DNA of 35,697 bases from Candidatus Uhrbacteria bacterium (GTDB lineage Bacteria; Patescibacteriota; Patescibacteriia; UBA9934): NCBI GenBank assembly GCA_003518105.1, contig DOZH01000008.1, positions 30,469 through 66,165 on the forward strand. Direction: 5' to 3'. Position 1 is the stretch's first letter. Each line of letters opens with the position of its first letter. Shown one piece after another: positions 1 to 7,887 of this stretch. Below the pieces are notes generated by a model, which was not told where the DNA came from, did not search any database, and saw only the letters and a program-made list of their open reading frames with translations. A program made the position numbers and the translations under genes.

Positions 1-53
1 AATGCTTAAAGGATGACTTGCTTGCGAAAAAGTCAATGCGCAAGTCAAGCATT
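1..53. repeat. Inverted-repeat structure at the window edge
   Basis: AATGCTT (1-7) and GACTTGC (15-21) pair with GCAAGTC (40-46) and AAGCATT (47-53), giving a bipartite stem with a 7-nt bulge. TTGCG (22-26) with CGCAA (39-43) is an alternative pairing. The next hundred bases up to dnaG hold no gene that I can see. This may be the tail of a structured RNA or a terminator cut by the window edge, so its identity is open. Confidence 0.35.
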
Positions 54-157
54 TCTCGGGTCGGCCATCGCGTCGTCACAGGAGACACGGCAGTCGCTCG
101 CTCGTACAAGGCTCGGCGCAAAAGTATGGTAAGCTAGGACCGAATTAGCTTAAGACT

Positions 158-2008
158 ATGACGGAACCGAAGGATGAAATTCGCCAAAAGCTTGACGTCG
201 CCGAGGTGTTGGGCGAGTATTTGACGTTGAAGCCAGCGGGGAGTGGCAGTTTTAAGGCTGTTTGCCCATTTCATAGCGAACGGACGCCAAGCTTTCATAT
301 ATCTCGAGAACGCCAGATTTGGCACTGTTTTGGTTGCGACAAAGGCGGCGACATTTTTGCTTTTGTCATGGAAATGGAAGGCATGACTTTCCCAGAAGCG
401 GTGCGTCACTTAGGCAAGAAGGCCGGTGTCGAAGTGCCTGAATTTCACCCAGTGTCACAAACTGTGGTCGACGCTAAAGCTGCCTTACTCGCCATTCACG
501 ACGTCGCTCAAAAATTCTACGCCGCCGTGCTCGCCTCGAGCGAAGAAGCATCAGGAGCTCGTGCTTACCTCGCCAAGCGGGGGATTACGGCGGAGCTCAT
601 TAGCAAATTCGGCCTCGGCTATGCGCCCGACCGTTGGGACGCTTTAGCTCTTGCCCTCACCAAACGCGGCTATTCACCAAAAGCCATCATCGAAAGCGGC
701 CTCGGTCTAGCAAAAAAGTCAGGTGGCGGCACTATAGACCGTTTTCGTCACCGTATCATGATTCCCCTCCACGATCCCGTGGGTCAAGTGGTCGGCTTTA
801 CTGGGCGTATTCTCGATGGTGGCAAAACCACCACACCAGAAGCACCAAAATACATGAACTCGCCCGAGTCGCAGATTTATCATAAAGGCGAGGTGCTCTA
901 CGGCCTCCATTTGGCTAAGACTGGCATGAAAATGGCCGGTTCAGTTATTGTGGTGGAAGGCAATCTGGATGTGGTCGCCTCGCATAAAGCTGGCGTGGAA
1001 AATATCGTAGCCAGTTCTGGTACGGCGTTGACAGAGGCTCAGCTCCGTATACTTTCGCGCTACACTAAAACGCTTATTTTCGCACTCGACGGTGACGCGG
1101 CGGGGATTGCGGCCGCTAAACGTGTCTTCGACCTCGCTCTTCGCCTACAAAAAAGTGAGAATAACGCTCTGCACGTCGCGCTCCGCTGCCTGCTTATTCC
1201 ACCGGAACACGGCAAAGATCCGGACGAAGTTGTGCAAAAGAGTCCCGAACTCTGGGTTAAAATCGTCAGTGAATCACGCGAGATTGTCGAGTTTTTCTTT
1301 GACCATACCATTCGTGCCTTCGAGCTCCGGGGGTCGTCGAGCATCGAGGACCGCAAGCAGCTCATCGCTGAACTCATTCCCGAGGTCGCCCGTTTGACTA
1401 GGGCAGATGAACGCCACCTCTATTTGCTCAGGATTGCCGACGCCACGCATGTCGATTTGGCAGTTTTGATGGGCATGATGCCACAGCCTACCAGCACGAC
1501 AACCCCTGTTAGCAAGCCAATCGTCCCAGCCGTCGCTAAGCAACAACGCGACGCCAAGTCCGCTGAGTTTTTGGTCAGTATTATGTTAGCAGACGACTCG
1601 GTAGTGCCAGAAATTACTGAGCGGTTACCACCAAACATCATGCTGCCAGCCCCCTGGGGCCAGCTTTACACCGACGCTTTAAGGCTGTATACTCTGCCTC
1701 AGAACTCTGGCGCGATAAACAAATCGCTTTTTGCGCGCCAAGTAGGCGAATATCACGAGCAAGGCAACGAGGCAGACGTTAACCTCCTCGAAGCTACGCT
1801 TATCAGATTTGAAGAGCAAGTTCGAACATTAACCCCTGCCATGGTGCGGGCGGAACTCGACTTGCATATCGCTTTTTTTCAGGGTGCTGCCACGGATAAT
1901 CGTCGTAAAACGCTAGAGTCGGCCATTCGCGAGGCTGAACTACGCGGTGACGGGGCTACGCTGCAGGCACTTTTGACCGAGTACACCCAGCTCATCCGCC
2001 ACGGATAA
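158..2008 (+). CDS. dnaG: DNA primase DnaG
   Basis: DnaG makes the RNA primers for replication at the fork, with the DnaB helicase as partner. The 616-aa length is normal for the family. The N-terminal CHC2 zinc finger is clear (CPFH near residue 36, then HCFGC near 56). The central TOPRIM region shows the VVEGNLDVV motif and a DGDAAG acidic motif. The C-terminal third is the less conserved helicase-interaction region. The ATG at 158 has no evident SD but gives the correct N-terminus for the family. Its stop TAA is followed at once by the ATG of rpoD, so the two are probably cotranscribed, echoing the classical dnaG-rpoD macromolecular-synthesis operon. Confidence 0.97.
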   Translation: MTEPKDEIRQKLDVAEVLGEYLTLKPAGSGSFKAVCPFHSERTPSFHISRERQIWHCFGCDKGGDIFAFVMEMEGMTFPEAVRHLGKKAGVEVPEFHPVSQTVVDAKAALLAIHDVAQKFYAAVLASSEEASGARAYLAKRGITAELISKFGLGYAPDRWDALALALTKRGYSPKAIIESGLGLAKKSGGGTIDRFRHRIMIPLHDPVGQVVGFTGRILDGGKTTTPEAPKYMNSPESQIYHKGEVLYGLHLAKTGMKMAGSVIVVEGNLDVVASHKAGVENIVASSGTALTEAQLRILSRYTKTLIFALDGDAAGIAAAKRVFDLALRLQKSENNALHVALRCLLIPPEHGKDPDEVVQKSPELWVKIVSESREIVEFFFDHTIRAFELRGSSSIEDRKQLIAELIPEVARLTRADERHLYLLRIADATHVDLAVLMGMMPQPTSTTTPVSKPIVPAVAKQQRDAKSAEFLVSIMLADDSVVPEITERLPPNIMLPAPWGQLYTDALRLYTLPQNSGAINKSLFARQVGEYHEQGNEADVNLLEATLIRFEEQVRTLTPAMVRAELDLHIAFFQGAATDNRRKTLESAIREAELRGDGATLQALLTEYTQLIRHG

Positions 2009-3406
2009 ATGGGTAATTGTTCTATGGCACAAGCTAAAAAGTCGACAGCCAGTAAGCCATTTTCCAAAAAATTTCCAACTAAGTCAGCACCCAAAAAGAA
2101 TCAGGTAAAGCCCCAAATAAAAGTTCAAGCCAAGGCTCAGGCACCAGCCAAAAAGCCAAACCGCGTAACCAAGTCAGCTCCGGCCCCAGTCGCTAAAAAG
2201 GCTCAGGCTAGCAAGCCGTCCAAGCAAAAAATACAGCCAGTTCGTCAGGCGCCAGCGGTCAAAAAAGTCATCAACGAAGCGGCTCGTGAGGCGGCTAAAA
2301 AGTCAGCCCCACCAAGCGAAGAATCGCTTACCCGCATGATGGAGCGTGGTCAGATGCGCGGTTTCGTCACCGAGAATGAGGTCATGTTTGCTTTCGGATT
2401 TATTGAAGATCACCTCGATCTCTTCGACGAATTCCTCGATCGTTTGGAGCGTAAGGGCCTGCATTTTGTCGAGCTTAAAGAGGGTTTTCTGGGCGGCGGC
2501 AAGTCCCGCGACGACGTCTACGACAAGTTGCGCATCACTTCGGATAAGGAGAAGCAGCGCGCCGCTAGTGAGTCTTCCGAACTAACGCAGGATTCGATTC
2601 AGATGTACTTGCGCGAGATCGGTAAGATTCCATTACTGACTGCGGAAGAAGAAGTCGCCCTCGCTAAACGTAAGGAACGTAATGATAAGGAAGCTGAACG
2701 ACGTTTGATTGAAGCCAACTTGCGTTTGGTCGTGTCTATCGCCAAGAAGTTCGTCGGCAAGCAGTTGTCACTCCTCGACCTCATTCAAGAAGGCAACGTC
2801 GGCCTGTTCCGCGCCGTCAAGAAGTTCGAGTACCGCAAGGGCTACAAGTTCTCCACCTACGCCACCTGGTGGATTCGTCAGGCCATCACCCGTGCGCTCG
2901 CCGACCAGTCCCGCACTATTCGTATTCCGGTGCACATGGTGGAGACCATCAACCGCTTCAAGCAGGTGGAACGTCGCCTCATTCAGGACTTGGGCCGTGA
3001 ACCATTACTCGAAGAGTTGGCTGCAGAGCTCGACATGCCGCTCGAAAAGGTGCAGCACATTCAGAAGATTTCGCAGGAAACTGTCTCACTCGAAACCAGC
3101 GTTGGTGACGATGACGACGACTCGACCCTGGAAGACTTCATTGAGGACGTGAAGAATATTGCACCAGATAAGGCCGCGGCCCGTCAGTTGCTGAAAGACT
3201 ACGTCAACGAGGCGATGCGTGATTTGACCCCACGTGAGCAGAAGATTTTAGAAATGCGTTTTGGTTTGCTCGACGGTGTGAGCCACACGCTGGAAGAAGT
3301 CGGCCGCGAGTTCGACGTGACGCGTGAACGTATTCGTCAGATCGAAGCGAAGGCGTTGGAAAAAATTCAGCAGAAAGATATTATTCACAAGTTGCGGGAT
3401 TACTAG
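2009..3406 (+). CDS. rpoD: RNA polymerase primary sigma factor RpoD (sigma-70)
   Basis: The primary sigma factor directs core RNA polymerase to -35/-10 promoters. After a Lys/Ala/Pro-rich, probably disordered basic stretch of about 90 residues come a region 1.1-like segment, region 1.2 (MYLREIGKIPLL), region 2 (DLIQEGNVGLFRAV, then YATWWIRQAI), region 3 and region 4 with the helix-turn-helix (VTRERIRQIEAKAL). An acidic GDDDDDS run precedes region 4. The ATG at 2009 directly follows the dnaG stop. A second in-frame ATG at 2024, giving MAQAKK, is equally possible. Many promoters in this window fit the TTGACA/TATAAT consensus expected of this factor. Confidence 0.97.
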   Translation: MGNCSMAQAKKSTASKPFSKKFPTKSAPKKNQVKPQIKVQAKAQAPAKKPNRVTKSAPAPVAKKAQASKPSKQKIQPVRQAPAVKKVINEAAREAAKKSAPPSEESLTRMMERGQMRGFVTENEVMFAFGFIEDHLDLFDEFLDRLERKGLHFVELKEGFLGGGKSRDDVYDKLRITSDKEKQRAASESSELTQDSIQMYLREIGKIPLLTAEEEVALAKRKERNDKEAERRLIEANLRLVVSIAKKFVGKQLSLLDLIQEGNVGLFRAVKKFEYRKGYKFSTYATWWIRQAITRALADQSRTIRIPVHMVETINRFKQVERRLIQDLGREPLLEELAAELDMPLEKVQHIQKISQETVSLETSVGDDDDDSTLEDFIEDVKNIAPDKAAARQLLKDYVNEAMRDLTPREQKILEMRFGLLDGVSHTLEEVGREFDVTRERIRQIEAKALEKIQQKDIIHKLRDY

Positions 3407-3425
3407 TGCCAGAGTTATCAACAGT

Positions 3426-3463
3426 TATAATTCAGCTCCGGGAGGTGTCACCTCCGGGAGCTG
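3426..3463 (+). repeat. Hairpin repeat copy 1, 38 nt, behind rpoD
   Basis: The arms 3433-3446 and 3450-3463 form a 14-bp stem around a GTC loop with one G-G mismatch. The whole 38 nt recurs in inverted orientation at 4184-4221 with a single difference, bracketing the transposase gene. It lies 20 nt after the rpoD stop and is followed by TGTTGTTTT, so it can also act as the rpoD terminator, although that T-run is weak. It may be a REP-like element of the RAYT, a domesticated terminator, or both. Confidence 0.8.
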
Positions 3464-3525
3464 ATGTTGTTTTATCCACAGCCGTACTTGTGTTGTTCGG
3501 CGATTTGGTTTGTAATATATGTAAC

Positions 3526-3555
3526 TCCCCAGTTATTAAGCTGGGGAAATTTTAT
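3526..3555 (+). terminator. Hairpin with T-rich tail upstream of the transposase
   Basis: TCCCCAG (3526-3532) pairs with CTGGGGA (3541-3547), extended inward by a T-G and a T-A pair. AATTTTATT follows. It could terminate transcription from rpoD or be a structural element of the transposase unit, such as a recognition hairpin, since it lies just inside the first 38-nt repeat. Confidence 0.5.
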
Positions 3556-3589
3556 TCCCGGCAATTATCTGAGCTAGGCTCGTAATTGT

Positions 3590-4177
3590 ATGAGGACAGA
3601 ACTATTTGTTAACGGAGAGAGATACCATGTCTATAATCGGGGCACTGCTAAATGTCCGATCTTTCTAGATGATGAGGATAAATACAAGTTTCTGTGGAAT
3701 TTACACAAGTTTCAGTGCAGTAAGCTTGGGAAGCCCATAATAGCTGTTTCGTCATATTGTTTAATGACGAATCACTTTCATCTATCCTTATTGCAGATGG
3801 CGGACGGTGGGGTATCAGCTTATGTCAATCATGTTTGCATGTCGTATTCCCTGTATTTCAATAAGAAGTACAAGCGGACCGGTTGCTTGTTTGCTGGTCG
3901 TTTCAAAACTAAACACATTAATAATGATGCTTATTTTCTACATCTCACTCGTTATATTCATAGAAACCCCATCGATATCGTTCGTGGCCACTCACTAGAA
4001 TCTTACCCTTGGTCTAGCTACCCAACCTATCTTGGTCTGACCGAGTCACCTATAGTCACAGACAAATTAGCCATAAATATATTAGAAGATAAGCATCAGT
4101 ATAAGAAATTCATGAACGCTTGGGACCCTACTGAGGATTTGATAATCAGCGATTATACTATTGACGACTCAGATTAA
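3590..4177 (+). CDS. IS200/REP-associated tyrosine transposase (RAYT-like)
   Basis: This is a Y1-type HUH single-strand transposase of 195 aa. The HUH pair is H62-F-H64 in TNHFHLSL. Candidate catalytic tyrosines are Y115 (NDAYFL) and Y122 in the RYIHRNP motif typical of the RAYT branch. The N-terminus (YHVYNRG) also matches RAYT and TnpA_REP proteins. The family nicks and joins single-stranded DNA at hairpins. Here the gene stands alone, without tnpB, between inverted copies of a 38-nt hairpin. Its A/T-rich third codon positions differ from rpoD and typA on either side, which suggests acquisition. It looks intact. Confidence 0.9.
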   Translation: MRTELFVNGERYHVYNRGTAKCPIFLDDEDKYKFLWNLHKFQCSKLGKPIIAVSSYCLMTNHFHLSLLQMADGGVSAYVNHVCMSYSLYFNKKYKRTGCLFAGRFKTKHINNDAYFLHLTRYIHRNPIDIVRGHSLESYPWSSYPTYLGLTESPIVTDKLAINILEDKHQYKKFMNAWDPTEDLIISDYTIDDSD

Positions 4178-4183
4178 ATAAAA

Positions 4184-4221
4184 CAGCTCCCGGAGGTGAC
4201 ACCTCCTGGAGCTGAATTATA
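4184..4221 (-). repeat. Hairpin repeat copy 2, 38 nt, behind typA
   Basis: This is the inverted copy of 3426-3463, identical at 37 of 38 positions; the difference is at 4207. Read on the - strand it forms a 14-bp stem with one mismatch followed by TTTTATTT, a good intrinsic terminator for typA, whose stop codon is at 4235. With copy 1 it encloses only the RAYT-like gene and its upstream hairpin. Confidence 0.82.
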
Positions 4222-4234
4222 TTTGTGTATAAGT

Positions 4235-6031
4235 TTACGCAACTCCGTGCCTCTTGCGCTCGCCTTCGGTCAAGTACTGCTTGCGAATGCGGACGTTGGC
4301 TGGGGTGACCTCCACGTACTCGTCAGTGTCAATATATTCGAGAGCACGTTCCAAGTTCATGTCGATTGGTGGCGTAATGACGACGATGTGGTCGGCACTA
4401 GCGGCACGCATGTTGGTGAGCTGCTTTTCGCGAACCGGGTTAACGGTCATGGTCTCCTTCATGCTGGCACCAATGACCATACCTTCGTAAACCTCAACAC
4501 CAGGGGCGACGAACAATGGACCACGTTCCTGCACCATGGCCAAAGCGTATGGCGTGGTTTTGCCCATAAAGCCGGAGATGATGCTGCCGGTTGAGCGACG
4601 GTTGATTTCACCCTTGTGTGGTCCGTAGTGGGAGAAAATGTGGGAGAGCGTACCTTCACCCTTAGTGTCGGTCATGAACTGGGTGCGATAGCCGAGCAAA
4701 CCGCGGGTTGGGATGGTGTACTCCAGACGGGTCGAACCGTTCTCGCTCATCAAGTTACCCATTTCACCCTTACGGCGACCAAGCTGGTCAATTACTGCGC
4801 CAGCAAATTCGTCTGGCACGTCGACGATGACGGTTTCCATTGGCTCCTGCTTGGTGCCACCTTCTTCCTTCATAATAACCTGTGGCTGGGAGACCTGGAG
4901 CTCAAAGCCTTCGCGACGCATTTGCTCAATCAACACGGCCAAGTGCATTTCACCACGACCGGAAACACGGAATTCATCACCATTTTCTGGGAACTCAACC
5001 TTGAGTCCGACGTTGGTTTCAAGTTCGCGCTCCAAACGTTCGCGGATCTGACGTGAAGTTACGAGCTTACCTTCGCGACCGGCGAATGGGGAAGTGTTAA
5101 CCATCAAGTTCATGGTCAAAGTTGGGGCGTCGATACCGATGGTTGGCAAAGCTTCCGCCTTTGGATCCTCGGCCACCGTTTCACCGACGTAAATGCCAGG
5201 GATACCAGCAATCTGCACAATATCGCCAGCTTCAGCTTCCGTCACTTCGACCTTGGCCAAACCCTTGTGCGTGTAGAGCTTGGTAATTTTGTGTTGCTCG
5301 CGGCTACCGTCCAAGTTGATAATGGTCACGTTCTGGCCAGCCTTGATGACACCTTCGTAAACGCGACCAACGCCGATACGACCAACATAGCTGTCGTACT
5401 TCAAGTTGGCGGTCTGCATGCGCATTGGCACGCTGGTGTTGTTTGGGGCTGGTGGCACGGTCTTCAAAATGAGGTCGAACAATGGGCGCAAATCCTTGCT
5501 CTCGTCGGCAATGTCCATCTTGGCGACACCGTCACGACCAATGGCGTAGATGTGCTTAAAGTCCAACTGAGCTTCTGTGGCACCAAGTTCTACGAAGAGG
5601 TCGAAAATCATGTCGAGCACAGCGTCTGGGCGGGCGGTTGGCTTGTCGATCTTGTTAATGACGACGATTGGCTTCAAGCCGAGGGCCAAGCTCTTACGCA
5701 ACACGAACTTGGTCTGTGGCATTGGGCCTTCGTAAGCGTCGACGAGCAACAACACGGAGTCGACCATACGCAACACGCGTTCCACTTCGCTACCGAAGTC
5801 GGCGTGGCCTGGGGTGTCGACGATGTTGATTTTGATGCCGTCCACGATGATGGAGGTGTTCTTGGCGTAGATGGTAATACCACGTTCGCGCTCCAATTCG
5901 TTGCTGTCCATAACACAATCTTGGATGACTTCGCGGTCGGCGAAGGTCCCGGATTGCTTGAGCATGGCGTCGACCAACGTGGTCTTACCGTGGTCAACGT
6001 GAGCGATGATGGCGATGTTGCGGAAGTCCAT
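4235..6031 (-). CDS. typA: Ribosome-associated GTPase TypA/BipA
   Basis: TypA is a translational GTPase of the EF-G type that binds the 70S ribosome and helps 50S assembly and stress adaptation. The P-loop AHVDHGKTT starts near residue 9, DTPGHADFG is the G3 element and NKID the G4. EF-G-like domains and the C-terminal TypA-specific domain follow, for 598 aa in all. An upstream in-frame extension of 16 residues (Met at 6079) is rejected because MDFRNIAIIAHVDHGKTT is the family N-terminus and the predicted -10 lies at 6080-6085. Codons are strongly C-ending, as expected of a highly expressed gene. No SD is visible. Confidence 0.97.
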   Translation of the reverse strand: MDFRNIAIIAHVDHGKTTLVDAMLKQSGTFADREVIQDCVMDSNELERERGITIYAKNTSIIVDGIKINIVDTPGHADFGSEVERVLRMVDSVLLLVDAYEGPMPQTKFVLRKSLALGLKPIVVINKIDKPTARPDAVLDMIFDLFVELGATEAQLDFKHIYAIGRDGVAKMDIADESKDLRPLFDLILKTVPPAPNNTSVPMRMQTANLKYDSYVGRIGVGRVYEGVIKAGQNVTIINLDGSREQHKITKLYTHKGLAKVEVTEAEAGDIVQIAGIPGIYVGETVAEDPKAEALPTIGIDAPTLTMNLMVNTSPFAGREGKLVTSRQIRERLERELETNVGLKVEFPENGDEFRVSGRGEMHLAVLIEQMRREGFELQVSQPQVIMKEEGGTKQEPMETVIVDVPDEFAGAVIDQLGRRKGEMGNLMSENGSTRLEYTIPTRGLLGYRTQFMTDTKGEGTLSHIFSHYGPHKGEINRRSTGSIISGFMGKTTPYALAMVQERGPLFVAPGVEVYEGMVIGASMKETMTVNPVREKQLTNMRAASADHIVVITPPIDMNLERALEYIDTDEYVEVTPANVRIRKQYLTEGERKRHGVA

Positions 6032-6079
6032 AGAATATATGTAGAAACAAAAAAGGTGGAAACACCCAAATTTGCCCAA

Positions 6080-6108
6080 AGTATGGCCTATTTTTGGTTT
6101 TTGGTCAA
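6080..6108 (-). promoter_or_regulatory. Promoter of typA
   Basis: On the - strand, TTGACC (6108-6103) is followed after 17 nt by CATACT (6085-6080). This predicts a start near 6073 and a leader of about 40 nt before the ATG at 6031. Confidence 0.65.
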
Positions 6109-6137
6109 GCGAGGCAGGGGGTGCACAGAAAAGCCTG

Positions 6138-6173
6138 TAAAAAAGAGACCACCGCGCCAGAATGACGCGGTGG
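6138..6173 (-). terminator. Intrinsic terminator of paralogue A
   Basis: CCACCGCG (6149-6156) pairs perfectly with CGCGGTGG (6166-6173). On the - strand the stem is followed by TCTTTTTT. It closes the gene that ends at 6209 and sits just before the typA promoter. Confidence 0.88.
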
Positions 6174-6208
6174 AGTGGGGGACGACGTAACTCGTTGCAG
6201 GTCGACGA

Positions 6209-6892
6209 CTAGCGGTGTGGCCAGACCTTGGCCTCGCTTGCGGTCTGGTGGAAGTCGAACCACAGTCCGGCGGCGGCGAGAGCACCGTCGAACTTGCAGT
6301 GCAGTTCTTCGGCGAATCGGTAGCTGCTGGTTACACTAGCCAAATGTTCGAGCAAGCCGTGCCGACTGTACGCGATCAGCTGTTCGACGTAATGGATATT
6401 GCTGATAACTTGCGTCATCCACAACCCGACGTCATCGAGCGGAAACCTGTATCTCGGCATGAACTCGCTGATGCTCATGTTTACCACGCCGAGCAGCTCC
6501 GGCCGGGCCTGGAAGATATCCGGCGGCCTGTTCTGGATGACGCGCAGGTACTCTTCGGGGAACGCCGAGCCGGTCAACAGGCTGAGGTTGGCCATGAAGA
6601 GCTCGACGGAATCGCGCGTATCAGCGTCGGGGATGAGCGTTTCGAGCTGACCGGGCTTGAGGTTGGCGTACTTCCAGTTGCACTCGTAGCCAGCCTTGAC
6701 GAGGAGTTGGAGCTCGGGGCGTTTTTGTACGTCGAGCGGCTGCCTGAGGAACGCTAACAGTTCTTCTCCCCTGGGTGCTATGAAGAAGTTGACGAAGGCG
6801 GTTTCGGCGATGCGGCGGCGTTCACCGATGTAGGCGAGCAGGTGATTGTCGATGAGCTGGATGTTGGCGGCGTTGGGGTCTTGGTCGGTCAC
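6209..6892 (-). CDS. Unknown protein, tandem paralogue A
   Basis: I do not recognise this family. The 227-aa soluble, largely helical-looking protein resembles its two upstream neighbours (B and C). Shared landmarks are PELQLLVKAG, the segment FPEEYLRVIQNRPPDIF (position-equivalent to the MLRNLQGRPTDI of B), a following MSISEFM element, and a C-terminal GLWFDFHQTASEAK. There is no signal peptide, membrane segment or catalytic motif that I can name. The start is GTG at 6892, chosen because AAGGAGG lies 5 nt upstream and the promoter lies just beyond. The open frame continues to 7096 but would run through the promoter and into gene B. Confidence 0.85.
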   Translation of the reverse strand: MTDQDPNAANIQLIDNHLLAYIGERRRIAETAFVNFFIAPRGEELLAFLRQPLDVQKRPELQLLVKAGYECNWKYANLKPGQLETLIPDADTRDSVELFMANLSLLTGSAFPEEYLRVIQNRPPDIFQARPELLGVVNMSISEFMPRYRFPLDDVGLWMTQVISNIHYVEQLIAYSRHGLLEHLASVTSSYRFAEELHCKFDGALAAAGLWFDFHQTASEAKVWPHR

Positions 6893-6923
6893 GGAAGCCT
6901 CCTTAGGTGATTGAGGTGCGGCT

Positions 6924-6952
6924 ATAGTCTGGCAAACTATGGCTAAAGTCAA
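6924..6952 (-). promoter_or_regulatory. Promoter and conserved leader of paralogue A
   Basis: TTGACT (6952-6947), a 17-nt spacer and GACTAT (6929-6924) form the promoter. The leader then carries a 13-nt block (6907-6919) that is identical in the leader of gene C, followed by the AAGGAGG SD (6898-6904). Confidence 0.7.
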
Positions 6953-6954
6953 GT

Positions 6955-6997
6955 AAAAAGAAGGCACCGCCGCCAGGGAGTGACCCAGGCTGCGGTG
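6955..6997 (-). terminator. Intrinsic terminator of paralogue B
   Basis: CACCGC (6965-6970) pairs with GCGGTG (6992-6997), with a weak inner stem between them. On the - strand CTTCTTTTTAC follows and runs straight into the TTGACT -35 of gene A. Confidence 0.75.
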
Positions 6998-7028
6998 GTA
7001 AGGGGGGACGACGACGGGTCGACGTGGG

Positions 7029-7757
7029 CTAGGGCGGGCCAGCATTCTCGCGAGCATCAAAGAACTTCTGTTCAGCCGGAGTCGGCGTGAGGTCAAGCCA
7101 CAGGCCGTGCTTGGCCAGCGCTTGGCCGAAGGTGCCAGTGGTGACGTTCACCCGTGTCGAGTTGATCGACCTGTGATGGCACAAGTACCACAACACTGTC
7201 ACGTGATAGTACATTGCCAGGTAACGCCGCGTTACCTCGTTGAACTCGCCGTTGTGCTGGTTGACGAAGTCCTCAACCGTCATGTCGAGGACGGCCAGCA
7301 TGGCCTTGTTCGCCGTGATGTCAGTTGGCCGGCCCTGCAGATTGCGCAGCATCCTCTCGCTGAACGCCGTGTCATGGAACAGGCCGTACTCATTGGTCAT
7401 GAAGGACTCGATCAGTTTCCGTTCTCGCCAGTCGGGGACGAGCTCGGCGAACATGGTCGGTGACAGGACGGCGAACTGCCAGTTCTTCCTGAGGCCGTGC
7501 TTGGTGAGCCCATTGAGCTCGGGGCAATCCTGCACGTTGAGGTCCTTGCACAAGTCCCGGAACCGCACTTGTGGTGAGGTGAGGGTGCCGTGGACTCGCG
7601 CCTCGCGGACGAGACTTTCACGGTACCGGAAGTCGGCACTGAGGAGGTTAGCAATGGCCACCAAATCCTCTCGGTTGGGCAGGACGTCGGCGGGCGCGTC
7701 GGAAGCGGGCGTGGACTGGGCGGGCGTGGTCTCGGTATCGGTCTGGGTATCGGACAT
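7029..7757 (-). CDS. Unknown protein, tandem paralogue B
   Basis: This is the middle member of the three-gene family, 242 aa. The first 30 residues are Ser/Thr/Pro/Ala-rich and probably disordered, and are absent from A and C. The shared core follows: CPELNGLTKHG, LIESFMTNEYGLF, MLRNLQGRPTDI, LDMTVEDFV, VLWYLCHHR and the C-terminal GLWLDLTPTPAEQKF. ATG at 7757 has the SD TAGGAG a few bases upstream. It is most similar to A and C in the central LQGRP region. Codons are C-ending, like typA and the two paralogues. Function is unknown and no catalytic residues can be assigned. Confidence 0.87.
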   Translation of the reverse strand: MSDTQTDTETTPAQSTPASDAPADVLPNREDLVAIANLLSADFRYRESLVREARVHGTLTSPQVRFRDLCKDLNVQDCPELNGLTKHGLRKNWQFAVLSPTMFAELVPDWRERKLIESFMTNEYGLFHDTAFSERMLRNLQGRPTDITANKAMLAVLDMTVEDFVNQHNGEFNEVTRRYLAMYYHVTVLWYLCHHRSINSTRVNVTTGTFGQALAKHGLWLDLTPTPAEQKFFDARENAGPP

Positions 7758-7805
7758 GGCAGTCTCCTAGGCGTGGTGGATGTGAACGTTGACGTTGACG
7801 CCAGT

Positions 7806-7834
7806 ATTCTCGTCTATCTCGTGACCACTGTCAA
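7806..7834 (-). promoter_or_regulatory. Promoter of paralogue B
   Basis: On the - strand, TTGACA (7834-7829) is followed after 17 nt by GAGAAT (7811-7806). The -35 is fused to the T-run of the terminator of gene C. Confidence 0.65.
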
Positions 7835-7871
7835 AAAAAGTATCCACCGCCAGCCTTGCGACTGCGGTGGA
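7833..7871 (-). terminator. Intrinsic terminator of paralogue C
   Basis: TCCACCGC (7843-7850) pairs perfectly with GCGGTGGA (7864-7871). On the - strand a run of seven Ts follows, ending in the -35 of gene B. Confidence 0.88.
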
Positions 7872-7887
7872 CGGAACGACGTGGGGG

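Noticed and set aside
5267..6190. A 307-codon open frame on the + strand opposite typA
   Set aside because: It is antisense to typA, whose strong GNC-type codon bias opens the other strand. The product is a His/Val/Asp-rich artefact with no domain.
6215..6757. A 180-codon + strand frame opposite paralogue A
   Set aside because: Shadow of the gene on the - strand, which has promoter, SD and terminator and two paralogues.
6893..7096. Upstream in-frame extension of paralogue A (and likewise of C at 8563-8625)
   Set aside because: The extension crosses the predicted promoter, and in A enters gene B. Good SDs support the GTG starts. The shared AAPQS residues are explained by conserved leader nucleotides.
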